The position numbers and the translations under genes are program-made. From assembly GCA_964449295.1 (NCBI GenBank), contig CAYUZN010000004.1, positions 1 to 35,940 on the forward strand: a stretch of DNA of 35,940 nt, read 5' to 3'. Under the pieces are notes generated by a model that did not search any database, had not been told where the DNA came from, and saw only the letters and a list, made by a program, of their open reading frames with translations. Below are positions 22,427-29,604 of the stretch, one piece after another. Source of the DNA: CANJJB01 sp964449295 (GTDB lineage Bacteria; Chlamydiota; Chlamydiia; Chlamydiales; Rhabdochlamydiaceae). Numbering within the stretch: position 1 is the first letter of the stretch; each line of letters starts with the position of its first letter.

Positions 22427-23728
22427 ATGTCTAAAGCTACGACAGAAATAAATACTTTTGCTAGACCTATGAGGGCTTGGATCATTTGGTTTCTCAGCGC
22501 TATATTTATGTTTTATAAATACGCGCTTGAAGTCTCTCCTAGCGTCATGACATCTACGCTGATGGGGACATTTGGAATTGGCGGAACTGAGCTGGGCAAT
22601 TTGACTGCCTGTTATTTTTATGCTTATCTCTTTTTACAAATTCCTGCAGGGCTTCTCATTGACAAAATTGGTCCTCGCAAAGTCACGACTCTAGCGATTG
22701 CTCTATGCGCTTTAGGCTGCATAATTTTTGCAAAATCAAATTCCTTATTTTTTGCCGGCATTGGTCGTTTTCTAACAGGTGCAGGCGCTGCTTTTGCCGC
22801 CGTCAACTGCTTGAAACTCATTTTAAACTGGTTTCCAACAAGGCGCTTTGCCTTCATGACAGGTCTTATGATGACAGTTGCCATGCTAGGCGCTGCAGGT
22901 GGACAAGCCCCTCTCTCTTATTTCATCCAATCTGTAGGCAACTGGCGTCTTGCCATGGAGACAATTGCTCTTGCAGGATTTGTTTTATCCATTATTTTTT
23001 GGCTTGTTGTCAGAGATAAACCAGAAGATCATGAAAGAGAAAGACATATTGTAGCTCCCAGGCTTTCTATCTACAATAGCTTGAGACAAATTTTAACCAA
23101 TTCTCAATCATGGTGGTTGTCTATCTATAGCGGTCTTGCGTTTGCACCGGTCATGGTTTTTGGAGGACTTTGGGGAGTTTCTTTTATATCAGAAGCTTTT
23201 CACCTAACTCATCATATCGCAGCTCAATCGGTCTCTTTGATTTTCATCGGATTTGCAGTCGGCGCTCCTATGTTTGGATGGCTGTCTGACTATCTTAAGC
23301 GTCGGTGGATTGTGATGTTCTTAGGGACATTCCTGTCTCTCATCCTCATCACGATTATCATCTATACGCCTGCTCTACCTTGTGCTTTGCTCGCTTCTCT
23401 TCTATTTTTATTTGGATTCTCCATCAGTAGTTTCTTGTTATGCTTCACCATGATGCGCGAGATCAACTTACCTGGTCTTGTGGCTACCGCTATAGGATTT
23501 ATGAATGCTTTTGATGCTCTGTGTGGGGCTATTTCTGATCCTTTAACAGGCTGGTTTTTAGATTTGAAATGGGATGGACAGATGTTTGAAGGAGCAAGAG
23601 TCTTTTCTGTGATCAATTACAAAATTGCCTTTATCACACTGCCTGTCTATCTCCTTTTCTCCCTTTTTGTTCTCTTCAAGATTAAAGAAACAAAATGTAA
23701 ACCGTCTGTCCCATCTTCATTACCTTAA
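22427..23728 (+). CDS. Major facilitator superfamily transporter
   Basis: A 433-residue membrane protein with about 12 helices. MFS motif A is present as LIDKIGPRKV after helix 2, and the matching loop after helix 8 reads GWLSDYLKRRW. A GAGAAFAAVNC helix and the NWFPTRRFAFMTGL segment resemble MFS_1 anion or organophosphate carriers common in intracellular bacteria. Substrate cannot be assigned. The start is ATG 22427, because GGAGG lies six bases upstream; the in-frame TTG at 22415 is part of that leader. cutA follows after eight bases and probably shares the transcript. Confidence 0.88.
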   Translation: MSKATTEINTFARPMRAWIIWFLSAIFMFYKYALEVSPSVMTSTLMGTFGIGGTELGNLTACYFYAYLFLQIPAGLLIDKIGPRKVTTLAIALCALGCIIFAKSNSLFFAGIGRFLTGAGAAFAAVNCLKLILNWFPTRRFAFMTGLMMTVAMLGAAGGQAPLSYFIQSVGNWRLAMETIALAGFVLSIIFWLVVRDKPEDHERERHIVAPRLSIYNSLRQILTNSQSWWLSIYSGLAFAPVMVFGGLWGVSFISEAFHLTHHIAAQSVSLIFIGFAVGAPMFGWLSDYLKRRWIVMFLGTFLSLILITIIIYTPALPCALLASLLFLFGFSISSFLLCFTMMREINLPGLVATAIGFMNAFDALCGAISDPLTGWFLDLKWDGQMFEGARVFSVINYKIAFITLPVYLLFSLFVLFKIKETKCKPSVPSSLP

Positions 23729-23736
23729 GGAGCCCT

Positions 23737-24048
23737 ATGATTTACATCTTTTGGACGTGTCGTGATCAAGAAGAGGCAAGAAAAATCATCCACGGTTTAT
23801 TAGACCAACAACTGATTGCCTGTGCGTCTATTCTCCCCCTAGTTGAATCAATTTATCGATGGGAAGGAAAAATCGAAACAAGCTCTGAGACCAAAGTCAT
23901 TCTCAAGACTACCACTAACCACTTCGATGCTATTCAAAACTATATTCAATCTCATTGTAGCTACGAAGTTCCAGAAATTGTACAGATCGATGTCGCTCAA
24001 GGCAGTAGTAACTATCTAGACTGGGTTACTAAAGAGACAATCTCATAA
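23737..24048 (+). CDS. cutA: Divalent-cation tolerance protein CutA
   Basis: A 103-residue CutA1 family protein, a stable trimer with a ferredoxin-like fold resembling PII signal proteins. Typical features are the ACASILPLVESIYRWEGKIE segment, with the cysteine and tryptophan seen in most family members, the E-T-K-V-I-L-K-T strand, and HCSYEVPEIV. Linked to copper tolerance in E. coli, though its molecular job remains unclear. AAGGAG lies before the ATG. It follows the MFS gene by 8 bp. The 98-bp palindrome begins 24 bases after its stop. Confidence 0.93.
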   Translation: MIYIFWTCRDQEEARKIIHGLLDQQLIACASILPLVESIYRWEGKIETSSETKVILKTTTNHFDAIQNYIQSHCSYEVPEIVQIDVAQGSSNYLDWVTKETIS

Positions 24049-24071
24049 AATTCACAACTTGTGTAAAAAAA

Positions 24072-24169
24072 TAAGATTTTCAACACAGAGATCACAGAGT
24101 CGCAGAGGAAGAGAGAGGGATTTCTTTTTCTTCCTCTGCGACTCTGTGATCTCTGTGTTGAAAATCTTA
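24072..24169. repeat. 98-bp palindromic repeat with 41-bp perfect arms
   Basis: Left arm 24072-24112 and right arm 24129-24169 are exact reverse complements around a 16-nt loop. The arm sequence (CACAGAGATCACAGAGTCGC and neighbours) belongs to the CACAGAG-type intergenic repeats seen in many unrelated bacterial genomes. It follows cutA and could fold as a strong RNA hairpin or be a MITE/REP-like mobile sequence. Confidence 0.85.
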
Positions 24170-24245
24170 ATATCTTAATGATGTATATTATAAACATTTA
24201 TCATCACATTCTAAAATTAGACATTTAGCATTTTAATTCATATAA

Positions 24246-24273
24246 ACCATTTTACAGACGCTTGTAAAATGGT
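24246..24273 (-). terminator. 11-bp hairpin, possible terminator
   Basis: ACCATTTTACA, loop GACGCT, TGTAAAATGGT. It lies 54 bp past the stop of the minus-strand membrane protein gene; on that strand it is followed by TTATAT, a poor T-run. The rest of 24170-24326 holds nothing recognisable. Confidence 0.4.
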
Positions 24274-24326
24274 AGAGAAATAAGAGTTGATATCGTAGGC
24301 AAATAAACGTGCTTGGTAATCTGTGT

Positions 24327-24816
24327 TTAATTTTTCTGGTACTTTTTAACAAAAGACCAGGCCCTTCCTACAAAAAATCCTGTGACTAAAGAAGATGTTA
24401 GAGTCTCAGCAAAATAAGTCCAATAAGAGATATCTACATGAGTTGCGTAAAAATAACCCCAGAAAAATTTTAAGACAAAAATTAAAAGGATTAAAATTAA
24501 TGTCGAGTAATTACCAGGAATCGTAATTTCTTTTTTACGATGATCCTTAGCAATGCGCCACGGCTGTACTTCCTTTATCCCCAAATATGCCCCTAAAGCT
24601 AAAAAAGCCAGCCATATAGGAATCAGGGATACAAAATTTTGAGCTTTACCATAGAGAGTACAAAGAGACCCAATAACAAACAGTAAAGGCAGTAAAATGA
24701 TTTTTTATAGAGACAGTACGCGGGTTGGTCGATTTAATACCGATACTGACTAGATAAACAAACAGAACATAGACCCACCAGGGTGCTCCACTAATGATAT
24801 CCCAAAAATTTGCCAT
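24327..24816 (-). pseudogene. Small membrane protein gene interrupted by a one-base frameshift
   Basis: The minus strand opens with ATG 24816, preceded by AAAGG at 6 nt, and encodes MANFWDIISGAPWWVYVLF and so on for 38 residues. Reading then leaves frame at a run of six A (T6 at 24701-24706 on the plus strand). If one A is skipped, the frame continues as KIILLPLLFVIGSLCTLYGK through LGIKEVQPWRIAKDH to the stop at 24327, giving ~163 residues with four or five membrane helices. The 85-residue stretch from 24584 alone starts inside a helix-rich protein and is not a natural start. Family unknown. Either a recent pseudogene, slippage at the A tract, or a sequencing error. Confidence 0.75.
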
Positions 24817-24932
24817 TCAATACCTTTAAAAAAAAGATACATCAAGTAACCGAAAAACCCAATCAGAAAATCATACCCAAACAACTTGAAAATTCGTATA
24901 ATGGATGTTTTTGAAAAAGCAAAATTAAATAA

Positions 24933-25976
24933 ATGACGACAGAACAAAACTCTAAGCCTATTATTTCTATCAAATCTGTTTCCAAAACCTACAAGCATGC
25001 AGGGAAATTGTCTCACGCTCTGCAGGATGTCTCACTTGTCATTGAAAAGAGCGACATTTATGGAATTATCGGTCTTAGTGGAGCTGGTAAATCAACACTC
25101 ATTAGAGCTCTCTCAAGACTTGTCACACCCACGTCTGGTCAAATTCTTTTTTATGATAATGACATTGCTCAGATGGATAAAAGTGCTCTGTGTGAATTTC
25201 GTAAAAATATTGGCATGATTTTTCAACATTTTAATTTACTTAGCTCTCGTACAGTTGCAGGCAACATTGCTTACCCTTTAGAAATTGCAGGTGTTTCTAA
25301 ACAGCAGCAAAATAGACGGGTAGGTGAATTGCTAGGATTAGTAGGGCTTAAAGATAAAAAAGAGAGTTATCCCTCACAACTCAGTGGTGGTGAAAAACAG
25401 CGCGTTGGCATCGCACGGGCGCTTGCTAATCATCCTGAGCTATTACTCTGCGATGAATCTACATCTGCGCTTGACCCTAAAACGACAAGAGAAATCTTGA
25501 ATTTATTAAAAACCATCAATCAAAACTTGGGTGTGACGATAGTTCTGATCACTCATGAGATGGAAGTGATTAAACAGATTTGTCATAAAGTTGCTGTCAT
25601 TGAAAAAGGATCTATTGTCGAAAAAGGGTTAGTCTATGATGTTTTTTCAGATCCTCAGCATGCCATCACAAAGCACTTTTTACAAAACACCTCTCATGAT
25701 ATCCCTCCTGAATTTTTCAAGGAAGTCTCTCCGAATCGAAAACTGTTAAGATTACATTTTAGAGGAAAAGCCTCTGGAGAGCCGATCATCTCTGAAATTG
25801 TGAGACAATTCAATGTCAATGCTAACATTTTACTCGGCTGGCTCGATCGTCTGCAAACGTCATTTATCGGCACTTTAATCATTGAGCTGACGGGAGAGTC
25901 TCAAGGCATACAGCAGGCTCTCGATTATCTTGCTCAAAAAACTGTGCACTATGAGGTGCTTGAAAATGAACTCTGA
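24933..25976 (+). CDS. metN: Methionine ABC transporter ATP-binding protein
   Basis: A 347-residue ATPase of the methionine importer. Walker A is GLSGAGKST, the signature is LSGGEKQRVGIARAL, Walker B is LLLCDESTSALDP, and the switch histidine is in VLITHEM. The C-terminal ~90 residues form the NIL domain (FRGKASGEPIISEIVRQFNV...), which in E. coli MetN binds methionine and inhibits transport. No clear Shine-Dalgarno box precedes ATG 24933; a TATAAT at 24897-24902 marks a possible promoter with a poor -35. The 5' leader is too short and plain for a SAM riboswitch. First gene of metN-metI-metQ. Confidence 0.95.
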   Translation: MTTEQNSKPIISIKSVSKTYKHAGKLSHALQDVSLVIEKSDIYGIIGLSGAGKSTLIRALSRLVTPTSGQILFYDNDIAQMDKSALCEFRKNIGMIFQHFNLLSSRTVAGNIAYPLEIAGVSKQQQNRRVGELLGLVGLKDKKESYPSQLSGGEKQRVGIARALANHPELLLCDESTSALDPKTTREILNLLKTINQNLGVTIVLITHEMEVIKQICHKVAVIEKGSIVEKGLVYDVFSDPQHAITKHFLQNTSHDIPPEFFKEVSPNRKLLRLHFRGKASGEPIISEIVRQFNVNANILLGWLDRLQTSFIGTLIIELTGESQGIQQALDYLAQKTVHYEVLENEL

Positions 25977-26643
25977 CAATATCCAATTAGCACTGCAACT
26001 GCTGCCTATTGAATTGTGGCACACGATGTACATGGTTTTTTCCTCTGCTTTTTTTGCTTTGGTTTTAGGACTACCGGTTGGGGTGATTCTCACAATCACG
26101 AGCCAAGGACATATTAAAGAACAAAGGCACATCTATAAAATTTTAGAAACAATTGTTAATATCGGCAGATCTTTTCCTTTTGCTATTCTTATGGTAGCAC
26201 TTATTCCTGTGACACGGTGGGTTGTAGGAACAAGTTTGGGAACAACGGCATCTATCGTTCCTTTAACACTGGCTGCAGCTCCTTTTATAGCCAGGTTGAT
26301 TGAAACAAGCCTCAAAGAGATCGATAAGAATATTCTTGAAGCTGTGATTGTCATGGGATCAAATACGTGGCAGATCATCACAAAAGTATTGCTGAGAGAA
26401 GCTCTGCCCTCTATTATGTCAGCCACTACATTGACGATCATTAATCTCATCAACTACAGTGCTATGGCAGGTCTTGTAGGAGGAGGAGGGTTGGGACAAG
26501 TTGCTATTCAATATGGGTACAATCGTTTCAATACTTTTATTATGATCACGACAGTCGCTCTACTTATTGTGCTCGTACAAGGAGTGCAATGGTTAGGTGG
26601 TTATATGGCTCAATCTATTTTAAAAAAAAGAGGAAAAACTTAA
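25966..26643 (+). CDS. metI: Methionine ABC transporter permease
   Basis: A 225-residue inner-membrane permease with about five helices. The ABC coupling motif is visible as EAVIVMGSNTWQIITKVLLREALP, shown here in pieces: EAVIVMGSN and ITKVLLREALP. Two copies pair with two MetN subunits. ATG 25966 is chosen because GAGGTG lies 7 nt upstream and the family begins near here; the start overlaps the metN stop by 11 bp. A longer frame from 25930 has no support. metQ follows after three bases. Confidence 0.94.
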   Translation: MNSDNIQLALQLLPIELWHTMYMVFSSAFFALVLGLPVGVILTITSQGHIKEQRHIYKILETIVNIGRSFPFAILMVALIPVTRWVVGTSLGTTASIVPLTLAAAPFIARLIETSLKEIDKNILEAVIVMGSNTWQIITKVLLREALPSIMSATTLTIINLINYSAMAGLVGGGGLGQVAIQYGYNRFNTFIMITTVALLIVLVQGVQWLGGYMAQSILKKRGKT

Positions 26644-26646
26644 ATT

Positions 26647-27603
26647 ATGATTAAAAATATATTAACGAGGCACTTGCAAAACTCCAATTTGGGGCCAAAT
26701 CCGCGCTTTTTGCATCGGAATCAAATTCATCGCAAATTGCCTATCTTTAATCAGATATGTCTATTTGCGATGAAGTTGATCAGATGCAAAAATCATCGAA
26801 TTTGGACTCCAAAGCGAGTTTTGCAACTACCTCTATCAATTGTTTGTGCTCTAGGATTGGTGTGTGGTTGCTCATCAAAATCAAAAAACGGACTGAAAAT
26901 TGCGGCGACGGCGATTCCTCATGTCCAAATGTTAGAATTTGTGAAACCAGATCTCAAAGCTCAAGGAATTAATCTGATCATCATGGTGACAAATGATTAT
27001 AATATGCCCAATCGCTCTCTTGCTGATAAGGAAATCGATGCCAACTTTTTCCAACACATCCCTTTTTTAGAAGAGCAAATCAAGCAATTTCATTATCCGA
27101 TTGAGTCTTTGGCGAAAATTGAAATTGAGCCTATGGGCATTTATTCGAAAAAAATCCACTCTCTTGCCGATCTAAAAGATAACGCAACGATTGCAATTCC
27201 CAATGATCCGACAAATGAAGCACGTGCTTTGTTTCTCTTGCAAAAACAAGGGCTTATTCAATTAGACAATTCTAATAATGAGCAAGCCACTATCTTGAAT
27301 ATTACAAGTAATCCTAAACATATCAAATTTATAGAAGTTGATGCTGCGATGTTGCCGAGATCTTTAGAAGATGTCGATGCAGCTGCTATCAATACAAATT
27401 ACGCTTTAGAAGCTAAGCTCTCACCTATAAAAGATGCTTTAGCTCTTGAAGGAAAAGATTCTCCCTATGTGAATGTGATTGCCATTAGAATAGGAGAGGA
27501 AACTAGACCCGATATTCAAGCGTTAAAAACTATCATGACCTCAGATAAAATGAGAGACTTTATTGAGCAAAAGTATAAAGGAGCTGTTCTTCCTGCTTTT
27601 TAA
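26647..27603 (+). CDS. metQ: Methionine-binding lipoprotein with disrupted signal-peptide region
   Basis: The mature part (from CSSKSKNGLKIAATAIPH) is a normal MetQ/NLPA substrate-binding lipoprotein with YNMPNRSLADKEIDANFFQH. It captures methionine for MetNI. The lipobox is LVCGC. The N terminus is abnormal: MIKNILT, then ~55 basic residues coded by an inverted-repeat element (26667-26833), then LSIVCALGLVCGC. Removing the element would leave a standard short lipoprotein signal peptide, so the insertion split it while keeping the frame open. An internal ATG at 26770 inside the element would give a 33-residue basic leader (MKLIRCKNHR...) that could still export, but it lacks a ribosome binding site. 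Confidence 0.9.
   Translation: MIKNILTRHLQNSNLGPNPRFLHRNQIHRKLPIFNQICLFAMKLIRCKNHRIWTPKRVLQLPLSIVCALGLVCGCSSKSKNGLKIAATAIPHVQMLEFVKPDLKAQGINLIIMVTNDYNMPNRSLADKEIDANFFQHIPFLEEQIKQFHYPIESLAKIEIEPMGIYSKKIHSLADLKDNATIAIPNDPTNEARALFLLQKQGLIQLDNSNNEQATILNITSNPKHIKFIEVDAAMLPRSLEDVDAAAINTNYALEAKLSPIKDALALEGKDSPYVNVIAIRIGEETRPDIQALKTIMTSDKMRDFIEQKYKGAVLPAF
26667..26833. mobile_element. MITE-like inverted-repeat element inside metQ
   Basis: The ends are imperfect inverted repeats: 26667-26684 reads GAGGCACTTGCAAAACTC and the complement of 26816-26833 reads GAGGTAGTTGCAAAACTC (16 of 18 match). Inner arms 26707-26737 and 26763-26792 pair with few mismatches and one gap. The loop is 25 nt. The whole unit is about 167 bp, has no transposase, and can fold into one long hairpin. 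A clear target duplication was not found. Confidence 0.75.
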
Positions 27604-27687
27604 TGGGGTCTTGGTTGAATATTTATTTTGATACATATTTCACCCATCACCTATGCTTATCTAAAAAATCTTTTCATTAGGCCTTCT

Positions 27688-28266
27688 ATGGAAAAACATA
27701 AAGATTCTGATCTTGTTTCATCTAATTTATACTTTGAGTCTCTTAAGAAACTCAATGAACATGGAATAGAGTATTGGAGTGCGAGAGACCTTCAACCTCT
27801 TTTAGGATATGCCAAAAAGGCCATCGAATCATGCAAAATGTCAGGAAATAGTCCAGAGCATCACTTTAACGGGACTGGTAAGCAGATCGAATTTGGCAAA
27901 GGCACCACACAAATGGTTGAAGATTATCACCTTTCACGTTTTGCCTGTTACCTCATTGCTCAAAACGGAGATCCTAGAAAACCAGAAATTATCGCTATAG
28001 CCTTTTGCTTTGTAAATCGCACGAGTCCGCTTAGTTGCAAGCTCTGGGTCTTCAATTTCCTGAATACGTTCGTATCCAACTTGAGCAAACCATCTTTTAA
28101 AAGGTTCTGCTTTAGAAGAAGGAATAGATTGGATTATGCGAAAAATAGTTTCTGTATTAGCTATATCTGTCTCCCGCATTTTCCCATCGGGAGCTATCAA
28201 TTTCAACTGTACGATTTTTCCATACAGTTGTTTGAAGCCTTCTTTATCAACAAGTTGTATTTTTAG
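27688..28266 (+). pseudogene. DinD-like gene fragment, truncated at a rearrangement
   Basis: From ATG 27688 the product reads like the N-terminal half of DinD (DNA-damage-inducible protein D): FESLKKLNEHGIEYWSARDL, QPLLGY, ACKMSGNSPEHHF-like text, DYHLSRFACYLIAQNGDP, RKPEIIAIA. About ten residues usually found after LLGY seem to be missing. After position ~28002 the frame is only the antisense of the BRO-N gene, so the last ~88 residues are meaningless. DinD proteins are often carried by phages and plasmids. A remnant, not a working gene. Confidence 0.7.
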
Positions 28267-28425
28267 ATCAGACCAATAACGTCTTGGATTTGCGCTGTTA
28301 GTTAAAACCTCTACGATATCTATAATAGAAAAATACCATTCACCTGCGTAGAAAATACGACGAATCTTTTTATCTTCAAAAATAACCAGTTTGTCTAGCT
28401 CTTTTGCTACTCGCTTGCTTTTCAT
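27934..28425 (-). CDS. BRO-N family protein, 3' end lost
   Basis: A 163-residue frame starting at ATG 28425 with AAAGG 7 nt upstream. It has a BRO N-terminal/antirepressor domain: IRRIFYAGEWYFSIIDIVEVL, NPRRYWSDLK, PDGKMRETDIANTETIFRII, FKRWFAQVGYERIQEIEDPE. Such proteins bind DNA and are common in phages, and a chromosomal pair with a longer C-terminal part is frequent. Here the conserved line ends at YKAKGYSDN; the following ~20 residues are antisense DinD sequence. So the gene is truncated by the same junction. The domain itself is complete and may still be made. Confidence 0.75.
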   Translation of the reverse strand: MKSKRVAKELDKLVIFEDKKIRRIFYAGEWYFSIIDIVEVLTNSANPRRYWSDLKIQLVDKEGFKQLYGKIVQLKLIAPDGKMRETDIANTETIFRIIQSIPSSKAEPFKRWFAQVGYERIQEIEDPELATKRTRAIYKAKGYSDNFWFSRISVLSNEVTGKT

Positions 28426-28530
28426 GATCTGCCTTTAAACTAAAAACATCCATTTTTACTTTTAACACATTTCCCATCAAGAATTTAGAGAAATTGACCT
28501 TACAAAATCCTTTAAAAAATAATATTTGTG

Positions 28531-28558
28531 TTTAGAGGTATGTTATTTTCTCTATACT
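28531..28558 (+). promoter_or_regulatory. Possible promoter of the phytase-like gene
   Basis: TTTAGA (28531-28536), 16-nt spacer, TATACT (28553-28558). Transcription would begin near 28565, which supports the start codon at 28591 over the earlier GTG and ATG. Confidence 0.35.
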
Positions 28559-28590
28559 GGTTTTCAATTAATTTGTTTTTGGTGGGAAAT

Positions 28591-29454
28591 ATGGCAATAA
28601 AACAGTTTCAATTTTTATTGGATTCAGATTTGTTTCTTATAGATGAAAGAGAGAAAGAAAAGACACTGCGTTTTTTCCCTTATGAAGACAAACAGCCCTC
28701 CCCTATCTATGAGGAGAAGAGTGCAATAACCATTAGGGACAAGGTCGGTGGTGAAGGTCCTGGTCTATCAGCCAGTCAACAGCCTTTTAGTCACGAAATA
28801 GAGAAGATGTTCCAGCAATTTTACTTAAAGAAAGTCTATTATGTAGATTTAAGAGAAGAACATCATTTTTTTGTTAATGGTGTTCCCGTAAGCTTGACCA
28901 ATAAGGATAACAATCCAAACGTAGGTAAATCCTTATCTCAAATTCAAGAGGAAGAATTAGAAGTAATTAAGGAATTACAAGAGGCAAAAACGATCAAGTT
29001 ATATCGGAGAGAAAAGATCTTGCCTAATGGAATAAAAGAAAAAATTGTTAGCTTTATCCCAAAAGATCCAATTCCTATAGAAACTATAGAAACTGAAAAA
29101 CAAGTTGTAGAACGCCTGCACGGAACTTATGTCAGACTACCTATCACTGATCACACTATGCCTTCTAAAGATCAAATAGATGATCTTATCTCTCTTTACG
29201 ATCACACTCAAAAAGAAAAAAATTCATGGGTCCACTTTCACTGTGCAGCTGGACGAGGCAGAAGTTCTATAGCTGTTTCTATATTTGCTCTTTTAAAATG
29301 GAGCAAAATGCATTCTTTAGAAGAGATTTTTTCTTTTTTAGAATCGAAAGGAAATGTGGCATTACTTAAAGCGGCAAAAGATGGTGAACCTATTAAACAA
29401 CGATCTAATCCCATCTTTTGGAATAACTTTCATGCTTTTGCCTCTAAAAGATAG
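28591..29454 (+). CDS. PTP-like phytase / inositol polyphosphatase
   Basis: A 287-residue cysteine phosphatase. The signature HCAAGRGRSS (nucleophile C218, R224) matches HCxxGxGR of PTP-like phytases. VDLREEHHFFVNGVPVS closely follows the DLRQESHGxxNGxxVS motif of that family, and LPITDHTMPSKDQID supplies the general-acid loop. These enzymes remove phosphates from phytate and other inositol phosphates. Legionella LppA is a translocated member, so a host-directed role is a fair hypothesis. ATG 28591 is preferred (GGTGGG upstream, promoter position); a longer form from 28528 would begin with a hydrophobic segment (LFSLYWFSINLFLVG) that could act as signal peptide. Stands alone, flanked by accessory genes. 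Confidence 0.82.
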   Translation: MAIKQFQFLLDSDLFLIDEREKEKTLRFFPYEDKQPSPIYEEKSAITIRDKVGGEGPGLSASQQPFSHEIEKMFQQFYLKKVYYVDLREEHHFFVNGVPVSLTNKDNNPNVGKSLSQIQEEELEVIKELQEAKTIKLYRREKILPNGIKEKIVSFIPKDPIPIETIETEKQVVERLHGTYVRLPITDHTMPSKDQIDDLISLYDHTQKEKNSWVHFHCAAGRGRSSIAVSIFALLKWSKMHSLEEIFSFLESKGNVALLKAAKDGEPIKQRSNPIFWNNFHAFASKR

Positions 29455-29535
29455 ACTATAAAGCTGCAAGCATTGGAATTTTTCTTTTACGGAAATTGCT
29501 GATTACCGAATGTTGCCTCATTTTTTTAAGATAGA

Positions 29536-29583
29536 ACCCGGAAGTTCTTGACTTCCGGGTAGCTTCCGGGTTATCTTCCGGGT
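29536..29583. repeat. Four copies of a 9-bp motif, operator-like
   Basis: CTTCCGGGT occurs at 29552-29560, 29563-29571 and 29575-29583, and inverted (ACCCGGAAG) at 29536-29544. Direct copies are 11 and 12 bp apart, about one helical turn, just upstream of the AlbA_2 gene. The inverted pair can form a 9-bp hairpin. Confidence 0.7.
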
Positions 29584-29604
29584 AGTTATTTTTGAGAAAA
29601 GGCT

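Noticed and set aside
24817..24932. SAM or other riboswitch ahead of metN
   Set aside because: The leader is short and AT-rich, with no conserved box or multi-stem fold that I can see.
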